Translations under genes and position numbers: made by a program
In this document: positions 7,664-16,164 of the stretch, one piece after another
How positions within the stretch are numbered: the stretch's first letter is position 1
Layout of the letters: every line of letters begins with the position of its first letter
Assembly (NCBI GenBank): GCA_003045865.1
Contig: PZPB01000020.1
Location: forward strand, 1 to 37,786
DNA: 37,786 nt
Direction: 5' to 3'
From: Bacteroidota bacterium
GTDB lineage: Bacteria > Bacteroidota > Bacteroidia > Flavobacteriales > Schleiferiaceae
The notes under the pieces: model-generated
Told to the model about the DNA's origin: nothing
Database searches by the model: none
The model's input: only the letters and a program-made list of their open reading frames with translations

Positions 7664-8356
7664 CTAGGTTTCATCTACCAAGCGGAAACCTTCGCTGTGC
7701 ACATTAATGATTGACACTTTAGGGTCGTCGCCTAGATACTTACGCACCTTGGCTAAGTAAACATCCATACTTCTGCCAGTGAAGTAGTTATCGTCTTTCC
7801 AAATTTTGTTTAAGGCATCGCTGCGTTTTAACAAGCTATTTTTATTGGTAGCCAATAATTTTAGTAAAGCGCCTTCTTTGGGACTTAAAGTTCTTTCCTT
7901 TGTACCTAATTTAAGAATTCTCATTTCAGAATCGTACTCGTAACGTCCAATTTTAAAGTGAATTTGCTCCTCTTCCCTGTCGCCTTGTTTGCGATTTAAG
8001 AGGGCGCGAATTTTATAGAGTAATACTTCACTATCGAAAGGCTTGGTGAGGTAATCGTCGGCACCAATTTGAAAGCCTTTTACCATATCCTCTTTCATGG
8101 ATTTGGCGGTTAAAAAGATTAAAGGTACTTTTTTGTCAATTTTCCGGATATCTGCCGCAAGGGTAAAACCGTCTTTATTTGGCATCATAACATCAAGGAT
8201 ACAGAGGTCGAAAGACTGCTGCGATTTAAAGATGCGCAGGGCTTCGAGGCCATCGGTAGCTAGCACCACTTGAAAATCGTTAAGCTCTAAATAATCTCTC
8301 AAAACCGACCCAAAATTAGGATCATCTTCCGCCAGTAATACAGAGTTGTTTTTCAT
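7664..8356 (-). CDS. OmpR/RprY-type response regulator
   Basis: A 230-residue transcription factor. The receiver domain (1-120) has acidic DD at 11-12, phospho-acceptor Asp55 in CILDVMMP, Thr83 and Lys105 in LTKPF. The C-terminal winged helix (about 130-228) has the OmpR pattern LSPKEGALLKLLATN and a recognition region ending VRKYLGDDPKVSIINVHSEGFRL. It starts one base after the kinase gene stops, so the two are co-transcribed and translationally coupled. Best comparison is RprY of Bacteroides, a regulator linked to oxidative and metabolic stress; orthology is inference from the pair's architecture. Confidence 0.9.
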   Translation of the reverse strand: MKNNSVLLAEDDPNFGSVLRDYLELNDFQVVLATDGLEALRIFKSQQSFDLCILDVMMPNKDGFTLAADIRKIDKKVPLIFLTAKSMKEDMVKGFQIGADDYLTKPFDSEVLLYKIRALLNRKQGDREEEQIHFKIGRYEYDSEMRILKLGTKERTLSPKEGALLKLLATNKNSLLKRSDALNKIWKDDNYFTGRSMDVYLAKVRKYLGDDPKVSIINVHSEGFRLVDET

Positions 8357-8357
8357 A

Positions 8358-9899
8358 TTAGTTGTTTAATGGTAAATAGATGTAAAACTTGCTCCCCTTA
8401 CCCTTTTCACTTTCTACTTTAATGGTGCCCCTATGCGATTCTATAATTCCTTTCGCATAACTTAAGCCTAGTCCATGGCCTTTTATATTATGCAGGTCCC
8501 CTGCGCTTACCCGATAGAAACGATCGAAAATATGTTTTTGCTCTTCTTTCGTCATCCCCATGCCTTGATCACTAATAATTAATATGAAGTGATTATGAGT
8601 TAGCTCGGTTACCACTTTAATTTGCGGTGCGCCAATTGAGTATTTCATCGCATTATCGAGAATATTAATAATGGAATTGGAAAGGTGATTGGCATCAATA
8701 TTTAGCTCTAAGGACTCATCAACATTTAAGAAGCGTTTCAGGTGGCCATTTTTACTCTCTAATTGCAGAGAAATATGGCTGAGACAATCAACTATCACGG
8801 CATGAATACTAGCTTTATTAAAATCCAAATTCAATTCTTGCTTATCCAGTAAAGCCATTCTTAAAACACTTTCTACTTGCAGGTTCATTCTTTGATTTTC
8901 CTGCTTAATCATAGCAAAATACTTTTCAATTTTAGTGTTATCCTGACGAACCTTGGGGTTTCTTAAAGCATCAATTGCCAGATTTATGGTAGCGATGGGA
9001 GTTTTAAACTCATGGGTCATATTATTAATGAAATCCGTTTTGATATCACTAATGCGCTTCTGCTTAAGCGAGAAATTTAAGGTGCGATAAAAGGTATACA
9101 CAATTGCTACCGTAAACATTAAGCTTATTAAGAGCATGCCCCAAAGCGATCCAAAAAGGTATTTTGCCTTGGTGGGGAAACCAATAGATAAGATTTCATT
9201 AGTTAATATATCGTTGGGAAATAACGAGGTAGTATGTTGGTGAATTTGAGGATTCCAGCTTTTAGAACTGATAATAACCTCTTTTTCGTTGGCTACCGAA
9301 AACTCGTAGGGAAGGTCAATGCCATGCGACTTTAGCTCGAAGGCAATTAATGAATCGAGCATATTGTGATTCATCCAAGTCGTATCCTGTTTCCTGCGGT
9401 TTATTTCGTGCTTTACCATTTTCCGCAGTAGCATGTCTAACTGAGCGCCTTTGCGCAACATTTCATCGGGGCGAGTGCGTAATATAGTATTTCGAGATAG
9501 GCTATCTGACTCTATAAAAGTGAGGGAATCGTTGGGGTCGCTATTGTATATTAAAACCGTATCACTTCCTAGGCGCATGGTTAACTTCAGTTCGCCGGCT
9601 TTCATTCTTTGGGCGCTATCGGTGGCAAATGGCAAGCCTAATTTGGGATTTAATTTCTCTGAAAAGAAAGGCTGAATGTTAAAGCTATTGAACATGAAGC
9701 GCAGCGACTCCAAATTATCAAGTCTTGCGGAAATTCCCGCTAAAGCTAAACCTACCTCACGTTCAAATTTTTCTTCTCGTAAATCGTAAGCGTTTTTTAA
9801 CCAATAGGCCTGAATACCTGTAATTCCCAGTAAGGATAAGGTCATTAGGGATATTAACCAGTTTAGACGCTTTGCGCTTCGCTCTTTATAAGTGGACAT
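8358..9899 (-). CDS. Membrane sensor histidine kinase (RprX-like)
   Basis: A 513-residue inner-membrane kinase. Two membrane segments (about 13-34 and 249-271) frame a periplasmic sensor of about 210 residues with no recognisable domain. There is no HAMP domain. HisKA carries His296 in THEFKTPIATI, and the ATPase has the N box NILDNAMKYS, DQGMGM and GHGLGLSYAKG. This layout is that of Bacteroides RprX. It is transcribed with the regulator one base downstream. A -7 box (9905-9912 on the minus strand) sits five bases from the ATG, so the transcript may lack a leader. It is divergent from the small secreted protein gene. Confidence 0.9.
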   Translation of the reverse strand: MSTYKERSAKRLNWLISLMTLSLLGITGIQAYWLKNAYDLREEKFEREVGLALAGISARLDNLESLRFMFNSFNIQPFFSEKLNPKLGLPFATDSAQRMKAGELKLTMRLGSDTVLIYNSDPNDSLTFIESDSLSRNTILRTRPDEMLRKGAQLDMLLRKMVKHEINRRKQDTTWMNHNMLDSLIAFELKSHGIDLPYEFSVANEKEVIISSKSWNPQIHQHTTSLFPNDILTNEILSIGFPTKAKYLFGSLWGMLLISLMFTVAIVYTFYRTLNFSLKQKRISDIKTDFINNMTHEFKTPIATINLAIDALRNPKVRQDNTKIEKYFAMIKQENQRMNLQVESVLRMALLDKQELNLDFNKASIHAVIVDCLSHISLQLESKNGHLKRFLNVDESLELNIDANHLSNSIINILDNAMKYSIGAPQIKVVTELTHNHFILIISDQGMGMTKEEQKHIFDRFYRVSAGDLHNIKGHGLGLSYAKGIIESHRGTIKVESEKGKGSKFYIYLPLNN

Positions 9900-9904
9900 G
9901 GCTT

Positions 9905-9912
9905 CAAAATTA
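9905..9912 (-). promoter_or_regulatory. -7 box of the two-component operon
   Basis: On the minus strand TAATTTTG fits TAnnTTTG exactly and its last base is only five bases from the kinase ATG at 9899. A start at the usual distance would fall on or next to the ATG, predicting a leaderless or near-leaderless mRNA. No clear -33 TTTG is seen. Confidence 0.5.
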
Positions 9913-10025
9913 CTTTGCTTGATGCTTGAAAATTAGGCTTTAACTACACTTTAACAAAAGAAGGGCAACTCTTTGTATTAGCGATGTAGTCTATCCAATA
10001 AATGTTAAAACTAAAACTCAAGGAA

Positions 10026-10445
10026 ATGAAAAAGTTTAAAACTCTAATGGTCTTAGTGGCAATTCTTGCCGCAAGCGGCGCAAACCGAGTTCTATCGCAA
10101 AGTAGCGCAATTATTAACGCTAAAGAAGTAGCAATACTTTCGGCGCCAATAGTAGGTGAAGGCGAACATATTAACTCGCCGCCCCGCAACCTCGTTTCCA
10201 TAAAAGAAAGTGTTAAAACGACATTGAAACTTTTTCCCAATCGCAGCGCGGGTAACTTTAATTTAGAAACCAATTTAAGAGGCAATCAGAAGCTAACCAT
10301 AATTGACCTCGCAGGAAATGTGCACTTACAAAAAGACATTTTTGTCGGGGATACTGGACTTCTAAAAGTAGATCTCAGTGCGGCCGCTATAGGGTTGTAC
10401 TTGGTGAATTTAGGACAGACCACACATAAATTTCAAAAGATTTAG
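10026..10445 (+). CDS. Very small secreted protein with a type IX sorting domain
   Basis: From the ATG at 10026, 139 residues: a signal peptide (MKKFKTLMVLVAILAAS, cleavage near residue 24), a spacer of about 40 residues with no recognised domain, and a type A C-terminal sorting domain (LKLFPNRSAGNFNLE to the end, with GLYLVNL and a final FQKI). Such domains direct proteins through the type IX secretion system to the cell surface. The ATG at 10002 would put charged residues before the signal peptide and is less likely. The almost missing cargo domain is odd; the protein may be a degenerate remnant or a small surface adaptor. Followed by a terminator at 10492-10526. Confidence 0.75.
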   Translation: MKKFKTLMVLVAILAASGANRVLSQSSAIINAKEVAILSAPIVGEGEHINSPPRNLVSIKESVKTTLKLFPNRSAGNFNLETNLRGNQKLTIIDLAGNVHLQKDIFVGDTGLLKVDLSAAAIGLYLVNLGQTTHKFQKI

Positions 10446-10491
10446 GCCCCCTTACTTTTCTGCAATGACTGAGAGTTCTAGAATAAAAACC

Positions 10492-10526
10492 AAAACCGCT
10501 GCTTGATACTAAGCATCGGTTTTTTT
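10492..10526 (+). terminator. Rho-independent terminator after the small secreted protein
   Basis: Stem AAACCG with CGGTTT, then TGCTT with AAGCA after one mismatched pair, loop GATACT, followed by a T-run to 10526. Confidence 0.8.
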
Positions 10527-10563
10527 AATTGCTATTTTAGCCGTTTAGCCAAACGCTCAGTAC

Positions 10564-11271
10564 ATGCCTAAATTAAGTATAATTGTTCCCGCTTTTAATG
10601 AAGAAGCCACTATCTCTAGCATCCTCGATCGCTTGAAGGAGGTAGAACTTATTGGAAATCTTAAAAAGGAAATTATCGTTGTGAATGACTATTCACTCGA
10701 TAAGACAGAGGAAAAAGTATTTTCGTATCGCGACGCTAATCCCAATTTAGAGCTTAAATACTTTAAGCATAGTGTTAACATGGGAAAAGGAGCGGCCTTA
10801 CATACGGGCATTAAAGAAGCAACGGGCGACTATGTTATAATTCAGGATGCCGATTTGGAATATGATCCCGCTGAGTTTAACATTCTACTCAGGCCTATGT
10901 TACGCGGCGTAGCAGATGTAGTTTATGGCTCGCGCTTTATGGGGGGAAATGCACACCGTATTCTTTTCTTTTGGCATAGTATCGGAAATAAATTTCTGAC
11001 CTTCCTATCGAATATGTTCACCAACTTAAACCTAACGGATATGGAAACTTGCTACAAGCTTTTCCGCCGAGAAATTATTCAATCCCTTAGTCTTAAAGAA
11101 AGACGCTTCGGCTTTGAGCCAGAGGTTACCGCAAAAGTTTCTCGCATACCGAAAATTCGCATATACGAAGTAGGGATTAGCTATTACGGACGAACCTTTG
11201 AAGAAGGAAAAAAAATCAACTGGAAAGATGGCTTTCGCGCAATCTACTGTGTGATTAAATATAACTTATAA
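10564..11271 (+). CDS. Family 2 glycosyltransferase (dolichyl-phosphate mannose synthase-like)
   Basis: A 235-residue GT-A fold enzyme that transfers a sugar from a nucleotide donor to a lipid or glycan acceptor at the cytoplasmic membrane face. SIIVPAFNEEATI (5-17) begins the nucleotide-binding fold, VVNDYSLDKT holds the first acidic site, and QDADLEYDP (about 98-106) is the metal-binding DxD motif. GSRFMGG and FGFEPEVTAKVSR are shared with the DPM1-like subfamily. No membrane helices, unlike longer bacterial relatives. The natural acceptor is unknown. It stands alone between a terminator at 10526 and the bidirectional terminator at 11374-11417. Confidence 0.88.
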   Translation: MPKLSIIVPAFNEEATISSILDRLKEVELIGNLKKEIIVVNDYSLDKTEEKVFSYRDANPNLELKYFKHSVNMGKGAALHTGIKEATGDYVIIQDADLEYDPAEFNILLRPMLRGVADVVYGSRFMGGNAHRILFFWHSIGNKFLTFLSNMFTNLNLTDMETCYKLFRREIIQSLSLKERRFGFEPEVTAKVSRIPKIRIYEVGISYYGRTFEEGKKINWKDGFRAIYCVIKYNL

Positions 11272-11373
11272 TTTCTCAGCTAAGCTCAATTAGCGGTTCA
11301 CCGAGGATGAACTAGACCACTAGACGTCTTTGCACGAGCGAATAGATACTTATAGTGGCCAATTTAAAGTCAT

Positions 11374-11417
11374 AAAAACAAGAAAGCCTCTGCTAAGCAG
11401 AGGCTTTCTTGTTTTTT
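11374..11417. terminator. Bidirectional terminator between the glycosyltransferase and TonB receptor genes
   Basis: A perfect 20-bp stem (11374-11393 with 11397-11416) and a TAA loop, with A-run and T-run on its two sides, serving both convergent genes. The strongest terminator in the window. Confidence 0.92.
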
Positions 11418-11462
11418 GCATATCTAAAATTAATCTCGAGCCTAGGTGCTATTGCGCCAGGC

Positions 11463-13793
11463 TTAGAAAGAATAGCTCAGTGAAATGGTAGGCATAATTG
11501 GCAACTGGTTTACCCTTTTGTTAGCCTCACGATCGTAGAAGAAAATATTCTCGTAATTAAGAATATTGGTCGCTCCTACCGAAACTTCCAATACCTGAAT
11601 TTCGGTAATATCGTAGGTATAGGTAAGGCTCATATCCACTCTATGATAATTTGGTAAGCGACGAGTATTTAACTCCCCATAAAGCACCCCTGCCTCTCCG
11701 TTCTCAGTGGTGTAATCGTAATCAATAGCGGTTTGTCCGCGATTATCAACAAAAGGCTGTTCGCTGTAAAATAATTGCGTGGGAGTAAAAGGGAATCCTG
11801 TTCCAAAATTATAACGCAGGCTCGCTTCCCATTCCTTTTTCTTACCAAAAGTATAATTGGAAACAAAGTTTAGGTTGTGGCGACGGTCAAAAACTGGAGC
11901 ATATTCTCTCAAGCCATCATCGCGGGTAACTTTACCAATAGAATAGGCTAACCAGAGGTATAAATCCTTTTTAGTGTACTTCACCAAAAAGTCAACACCT
12001 TGAGCTAAACCGCGTTCAACAATAAAGTTTTTCACCAGTATTTCTGGCTTACCAATCGACGTTGGACTAGATTCATCATAAATCTGGTTGCGGTTTAAAT
12101 TTGTGATTTGATGGAATTGCTTAATGTAACCTTCGATGTTAACCGAAATTTCTTTGGTAATTTCCACTTCAAAACCAGTTACATAGTGCGTCGATTTTTG
12201 CAAACTACTGGTAATATCGTCTCCTCTAAAGGTGCTAGGAACCTGTCCTAAAGAAACACCACTAAGGAAACCATAGAATAAGTTCACCACATCGCGATCA
12301 GAATTACCGGCCATTAAGTTTTGTGAGTATAAGCCACCGCTCGCCTTAAGACGTAACCAATCGTTTACATTGTATTTTAACCCCAAACGAGGTTCAATAC
12401 TAGCTTCCGACTGACTACCATAATAGTGCACGCGCAAACTAGGCTCGGCAATAAAGCGATTGGAACTGTAGCGATATTTAAAAAAAGTTCCCAATTCAGT
12501 GGTATTTTCGCGTTGTTGAACAGAACGACCTAAAGAAGCGTCAATTTCAAAATCAGTGGTATAAGTTATAGCTTCAATACCAAATTTAAGCTCATCCGCT
12601 TTGCGGAAAAAGTAAGTAAAATCTAATCCCCCGTTAAAACCTGTAATGGAGCTCGTTTGCACTAAATCGGGTTCGATGGCAGTAACATCGTAAACAGAAT
12701 AACTCACATCTCCCGAAAGGAGCATTTTAGAAGAAGCTGGCACTGCGGTAAAATTAAAACCCGCACCACGAGAAGTCCAGTCGATACTATTAGCAGAGCC
12801 ATAACGAACTCCATCATCGAAATTGAAACCAAAGGCATTAATCTGTGAACCGTTATCAGCTTGAGAACTAAACTTAGCGTAGATATCCGTAAAACTAAAA
12901 GGCAAACCATCAAACTCGGTTTCTACATAAGGGTAGAAAATATCGCTGGTTTGATCGAGATACGAAGTTTTAGCTGAAATTAAAAAGGAAGAACTTGCCA
13001 ATCCCCTTTTGTTTTTCTTTCCTAGAGGGGCCTCTAACAATAGTTTAGAAGTATAAGTACTAGAGCTCACCTTACCTGCAAAGCGACGACGATTGCCAGA
13101 ACGAGTACGTACGTCCATTACCGCACTATTTCTACTACCATATTCCGCGCTAAAACCACCCGTGTAAACGTCGGCCGAGCGAATAATATCATTATCGAAA
13201 ACCGAGAAGAAACCAATACTGTGGAAGGGATTATAGATAATCATTCCATCGAGTAAGATTAAGTTTTGAATGGGTGCGCCCCCTCTAATATAAAGCTGTC
13301 CACCTTGGTCGCCAGTAGTGATTACACCTGGCAAAACCTGAATTGCTTTAATAATATCGGCATCACCACCCACGGAAAAACGAGTGATTTCTTTGGGATC
13401 GAGAGTAACTACTGAGGTTAAAACTTTTGTGTCCCGTTCTTTTCGTGCGGCAGAAATCTCAACTTCATCCAAAAGCTCACTGCTTTCACTAAGGTAAATA
13501 TTGGCACTAACTATTCCATTAGCGCTTACTTTAGTCTCTACACTAGTTTCCGTATAACCAATAAAACTGGCTTTTAAGGTATAAGTACCCGCGGGCACAT
13601 CGTTAATAATATAATAACCATTATTAGCGGCCACCGCTCCAAGTTTGGTTCCTTCAATCACCACATTGGCAAATGGAACCGGGTTTTCATTGGTTTTATC
13701 GTAAACAAAACCTTTAATAGTACCTGTATTTTGAGCTAAAGCAGAGAAAAAGCTCAAAACAATTAGGCAAAACGTTAAAATCGACTTTCGCAT
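11463..13793 (-). CDS. TonB-dependent outer-membrane receptor with carboxypeptidase-like domain
   Basis: A 776-residue outer-membrane receptor. Signal peptide MRKSILTFCLIVLSFFSALAQ (1-21); carboxypeptidase-D-like beta-sandwich (GTIKGFVYDKTNENPVPFANV to about 112); plug domain containing VLPGVITTGDQGGQLYIRGG (about 154-173); then a beta-barrel ending TISLSYSF with a C-terminal aromatic as expected. No SusD partner is next to it, so it is not part of a classical polysaccharide locus; the substrate (siderophore, cobalamin, peptide or glycan) cannot be told. It is 29 bp from the holA stop, both on the minus strand, so read-through from holA is possible. Confidence 0.9.
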   Translation of the reverse strand: MRKSILTFCLIVLSFFSALAQNTGTIKGFVYDKTNENPVPFANVVIEGTKLGAVAANNGYYIINDVPAGTYTLKASFIGYTETSVETKVSANGIVSANIYLSESSELLDEVEISAARKERDTKVLTSVVTLDPKEITRFSVGGDADIIKAIQVLPGVITTGDQGGQLYIRGGAPIQNLILLDGMIIYNPFHSIGFFSVFDNDIIRSADVYTGGFSAEYGSRNSAVMDVRTRSGNRRRFAGKVSSSTYTSKLLLEAPLGKKNKRGLASSSFLISAKTSYLDQTSDIFYPYVETEFDGLPFSFTDIYAKFSSQADNGSQINAFGFNFDDGVRYGSANSIDWTSRGAGFNFTAVPASSKMLLSGDVSYSVYDVTAIEPDLVQTSSITGFNGGLDFTYFFRKADELKFGIEAITYTTDFEIDASLGRSVQQRENTTELGTFFKYRYSSNRFIAEPSLRVHYYGSQSEASIEPRLGLKYNVNDWLRLKASGGLYSQNLMAGNSDRDVVNLFYGFLSGVSLGQVPSTFRGDDITSSLQKSTHYVTGFEVEITKEISVNIEGYIKQFHQITNLNRNQIYDESSPTSIGKPEILVKNFIVERGLAQGVDFLVKYTKKDLYLWLAYSIGKVTRDDGLREYAPVFDRRHNLNFVSNYTFGKKKEWEASLRYNFGTGFPFTPTQLFYSEQPFVDNRGQTAIDYDYTTENGEAGVLYGELNTRRLPNYHRVDMSLTYTYDITEIQVLEVSVGATNILNYENIFFYDREANKRVNQLPIMPTISLSYSF

Positions 13794-13822
13794 GTATCTA
13801 AGGCCAGTAGGCCAATATAGGG

Positions 13823-14824
13823 TTATAGATATACAATTTTAAAGAGTAATTCTTTTAGCAATTCGCTGTCGCTACTGCTGGCATTGTTTACTCCTTTAGA
13901 CTTCATATCGGTCTCGCGCAAATATGCCATAATTCGCGCAATTTTCCGAACATCATAAAACTTTAATGCGCCCAAGTATTCTTGCAAGGCATACATGTTA
14001 ACGCCAGCTTGCTTCATCATTTCACCTTGACTAGCCCCTTTAATTTGAGCTAAGATCATTAAAATGCGGAAGTTGCGGTACAACAAGCTGATTGTTAACA
14101 CCAAAGGATTATCTTTAGGATTTGACTGAAAATATTGTTGGATGCGTAAGGCTTTTTCAAAATCGTTGCGGTTTAAAGCATTACAAAGCTCAAAATTGTT
14201 GAAGTCTTTGGAAATACCCACATTGGCTTCGACCAATTCTGGACTAATTTCTTCTCCTTTTTTGGCAATCATCGATAGCTTGTTAATCTCACTATCGATC
14301 CTACCTAAGTCGGTGCCCAAACTTTCGGCTAACATTTGAATTGCCCTGCCATTAGCTTTTAAGCCGTGGTCTTTGAGCATCATACCAATCCAATCGGGTA
14401 CCTGATTATCGTAAACCTTCTTACTTTCAAAAAGGACATGTTTTTTAGCGAGGATGGAAAACACCTTTTTACGCTTATCGGCCTTTTTATACTTGTAGGC
14501 AAACACTAATACGGTACTGTTTTGAGGGTTTTCGGCATAAGCCTCTAAAAGCTCAAGTTTCGTTAGATGCTGCGCTTCTTTAATAATAACCACCACCCGC
14601 TCAGCCATCATGGGATAGCGCTTGGCCTCGCCAATTACCGCATCGATAGAAGTATCAGATCCGTATAGAATTACCTGATTAAAACTTCTTTCTGCCTCAT
14701 CTAAAGCGGTGTGCTCAATTAAGGAAACAATTTTATCAATAAAAAAGGGCTCCTCCCCTGTTAAAAAATAAATGGGGCGAAAATCCTTTCTGCGAATTTC
14801 GTTAATCAGTGTAGAGTAGTCCAT
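13823..14824 (-). CDS. holA: DNA polymerase III delta subunit
   Basis: The clamp-loader delta subunit, which opens the sliding clamp. From the ATG at 14824 it has 333 residues, near the family norm. The N-terminal AAA+-like fold includes FRPIYFLTGEEPFFIDKIV (about 14-32) and the sensor region STVLVFAYKYKKADKRKKVF. The C-terminal third is helical with the collar-domain pattern (NPLVLTISLLYRNFRILM). An upstream ATG at 14866 is rejected because a -7 box (14848-14855, minus strand) lies between the two. It is divergent from the HsdR-N gene, and the TonB receptor gene follows on the same strand. Confidence 0.88.
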   Translation of the reverse strand: MDYSTLINEIRRKDFRPIYFLTGEEPFFIDKIVSLIEHTALDEAERSFNQVILYGSDTSIDAVIGEAKRYPMMAERVVVIIKEAQHLTKLELLEAYAENPQNSTVLVFAYKYKKADKRKKVFSILAKKHVLFESKKVYDNQVPDWIGMMLKDHGLKANGRAIQMLAESLGTDLGRIDSEINKLSMIAKKGEEISPELVEANVGISKDFNNFELCNALNRNDFEKALRIQQYFQSNPKDNPLVLTISLLYRNFRILMILAQIKGASQGEMMKQAGVNMYALQEYLGALKFYDVRKIARIMAYLRETDMKSKGVNNASSSDSELLKELLFKIVYL

Positions 14825-14847
14825 AGAAATGATTGCCTGCAAAGCAA

Positions 14848-14855
14848 CAAAATTA
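14848..14855 (-). promoter_or_regulatory. -7 box of holA
   Basis: TAATTTTG on the minus strand, 23 bases before the ATG at 14824, fits TAnnTTTG and selects that ATG over the one at 14866. Confidence 0.55.
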
Positions 14856-14915
14856 AGCCTTCTCAATTAAAAACTTGGTTCAAAAAAAAGAGGCATCTGC
14901 GCCAGCAATTGAGTT

Positions 14916-14923
14916 TATATTTG
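14916..14923 (+). promoter_or_regulatory. -7 box of the HsdR-N domain gene
   Basis: TATATTTG ends four bases before the ATG at 14928, so the start site should coincide with the ATG and the mRNA may be leaderless. Confidence 0.6.
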
Positions 14924-14927
14924 TGCG

Positions 14928-15383
14928 ATGAAGAATTTGGTGCCTTTAAATTTAAAGCCTGCTCCTCTTAAGCTTTCGCAAAAAGAAGGTCAGGTTTACG
15001 TTTGGGATCAGATTCGCAAAAAACATTTGGTGCTTACGCCAGAAGAATGGGTAAGGCAGCATCTCATCCACTATTTTATTAGCGAATTGCAAGTTCCTTT
15101 GGCAGCCTTTAGTTTAGAAGGTGGCTTTCGCCTGAATGGTAAACTAAAGCGCTCGGATATACTCATCTATAAAAATGCCCAACCCTGCCTTTTGGTAGAA
15201 TGCAAAGCGCCCCAAGTAAAAATTAGCCAAGATACTTTCGACCAAGCCAGTCGCTATAATATGCATTATCAATTACCGTATTTGGCTATTAGCAATGGCT
15301 TGGAGCATTATTGGCTACGCATAAAAGAAGGGGGAAAATCCTATTATTTCACCGAGAAATTAGAGCCTTTTAGCCAATGGTAA
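14928..15383 (+). CDS. Stand-alone HsdR N-terminal (PD-ExK nuclease-like) domain protein
   Basis: A 151-residue protein consisting only of the domain found at the N-terminus of type I restriction subunit HsdR. The PD-(D/E)xK core is visible: Asp in KRSDILIYKN (about residue 84) and Glu-Cys-Lys in LLVECKAP (about 98-105). LTPEEWVRQHLIHYFISEL near residue 36 is the family's helical lead-in. No helicase, methylase or specificity gene accompanies it, so it is not a restriction system. In Bacteroidota it commonly sits beside holA, as here. Its function is unknown; DNA binding or cleavage is inference. It converges with the EI24 gene with one base between stops. Confidence 0.8.
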   Translation: MKNLVPLNLKPAPLKLSQKEGQVYVWDQIRKKHLVLTPEEWVRQHLIHYFISELQVPLAAFSLEGGFRLNGKLKRSDILIYKNAQPCLLVECKAPQVKISQDTFDQASRYNMHYQLPYLAISNGLEHYWLRIKEGGKSYYFTEKLEPFSQW

Positions 15384-15384
15384 T

Positions 15385-16128
15385 TTATCTCCCTAAGCGC
15401 AAAGCCACTTTAGTGCCCGCTATTACCGACCAAGCTGGGGCTAAAATCCAGCCCAGAATGGGAATCAAAAATAAACCATAAAAAAAGAGCCCCACCGTAG
15501 CTACCGCTGCCCGATTTTTCCGCATCCATTTTTCCGTATCTGCGAAAGAATAACGCCAACGCTCGGCATTGTAATCCATCAGGCCATAGCCTAAAAAATA
15601 AGATTGTACCAATAGAATTAGGAAGGGACTGACAATCCCAACCAAGGGAATGAAAGCTAAAATGGAAAGGACAATTGTAAGGGCCATCTCCTTTATAAAA
15701 TTCAGGAGATTTATTCGCAGGGCCCGAATGATATCATTAAACATCTGCGCCAGCGAAAAAGGGGTTTCAATTCCTAGCTCGTCCTTTTCTACTTTCTCGG
15801 ATAAGAAGCTAAGAAAAGGGGACAAGAGAATTAAGGTCGCATATTTAAATAGGCTTCCCATGAAAAAGATCATGATGATTTGGAGGATAATGACCAAAAC
15901 AATGCTGTAGGATTCCAGTTCGCCCAGTTGATAGCCAAAAAGTCCCAGCACTAAGTTTAACCAGCGATTGATGTTATTTAGCATCAGCCAAATTAGACCC
16001 ATCAATAGCCCACTGTATACTAAAATGGGTAAAAGTAAATAACGTCTATAACCCTTTTTAAAGAGCTTTGGGAAGGCCTCAATATAGGCTCCGATACTTA
16101 TCCCAAGATATTGAAAGAATTGCACCAT
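15385..16128 (-). CDS. EI24/CysZ-like membrane protein
   Basis: A 247-residue polytopic inner-membrane protein. Hydrophobic segments lie near residues 30-50, 72-110 (one long or two short), 140-180 and 215-240, joined by amphipathic stretches such as FSLAQMFNDIIRALRINLLNF. The pattern and the SPFLSFLSEKVEK loop match the EI24/CysZ family. CysZ transports sulfate in proteobacteria, but no cysteine-synthesis gene is near and the Bacteroidota members are uncharacterised, so I make no transport claim. It is divergent from purB with 36 bp between start codons. Confidence 0.8.
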   Translation of the reverse strand: MVQFFQYLGISIGAYIEAFPKLFKKGYRRYLLLPILVYSGLLMGLIWLMLNNINRWLNLVLGLFGYQLGELESYSIVLVIILQIIMIFFMGSLFKYATLILLSPFLSFLSEKVEKDELGIETPFSLAQMFNDIIRALRINLLNFIKEMALTIVLSILAFIPLVGIVSPFLILLVQSYFLGYGLMDYNAERWRYSFADTEKWMRKNRAAVATVGLFFYGLFLIPILGWILAPAWSVIAGTKVALRLGR

Positions 16129-16137
16129 AAAGATTTA

Positions 16138-16145
16138 TACTTTTG
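16138..16145 (+). promoter_or_regulatory. -7 box of purB
   Basis: TACTTTTG fits TAnnTTTG and lies 19 bases before the ATG at 16165, which it supports over an upstream in-frame TTG at 16111. Confidence 0.6.
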
Positions 16146-16164
16146 CCGCTTCAAAAATCCGAAC

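Noticed and set aside
7664-9899. Light-sensing two-component system controlling the photolyase operon
   Set aside because: The kinase has no PAS, GAF or phytochrome domain; the architecture is RprX-like and the operons only converge.
14928-15383. Restriction-modification system
   Set aside because: Only an HsdR N-terminal domain is present; there is no helicase, methylase or specificity subunit, and the neighbours are housekeeping genes.
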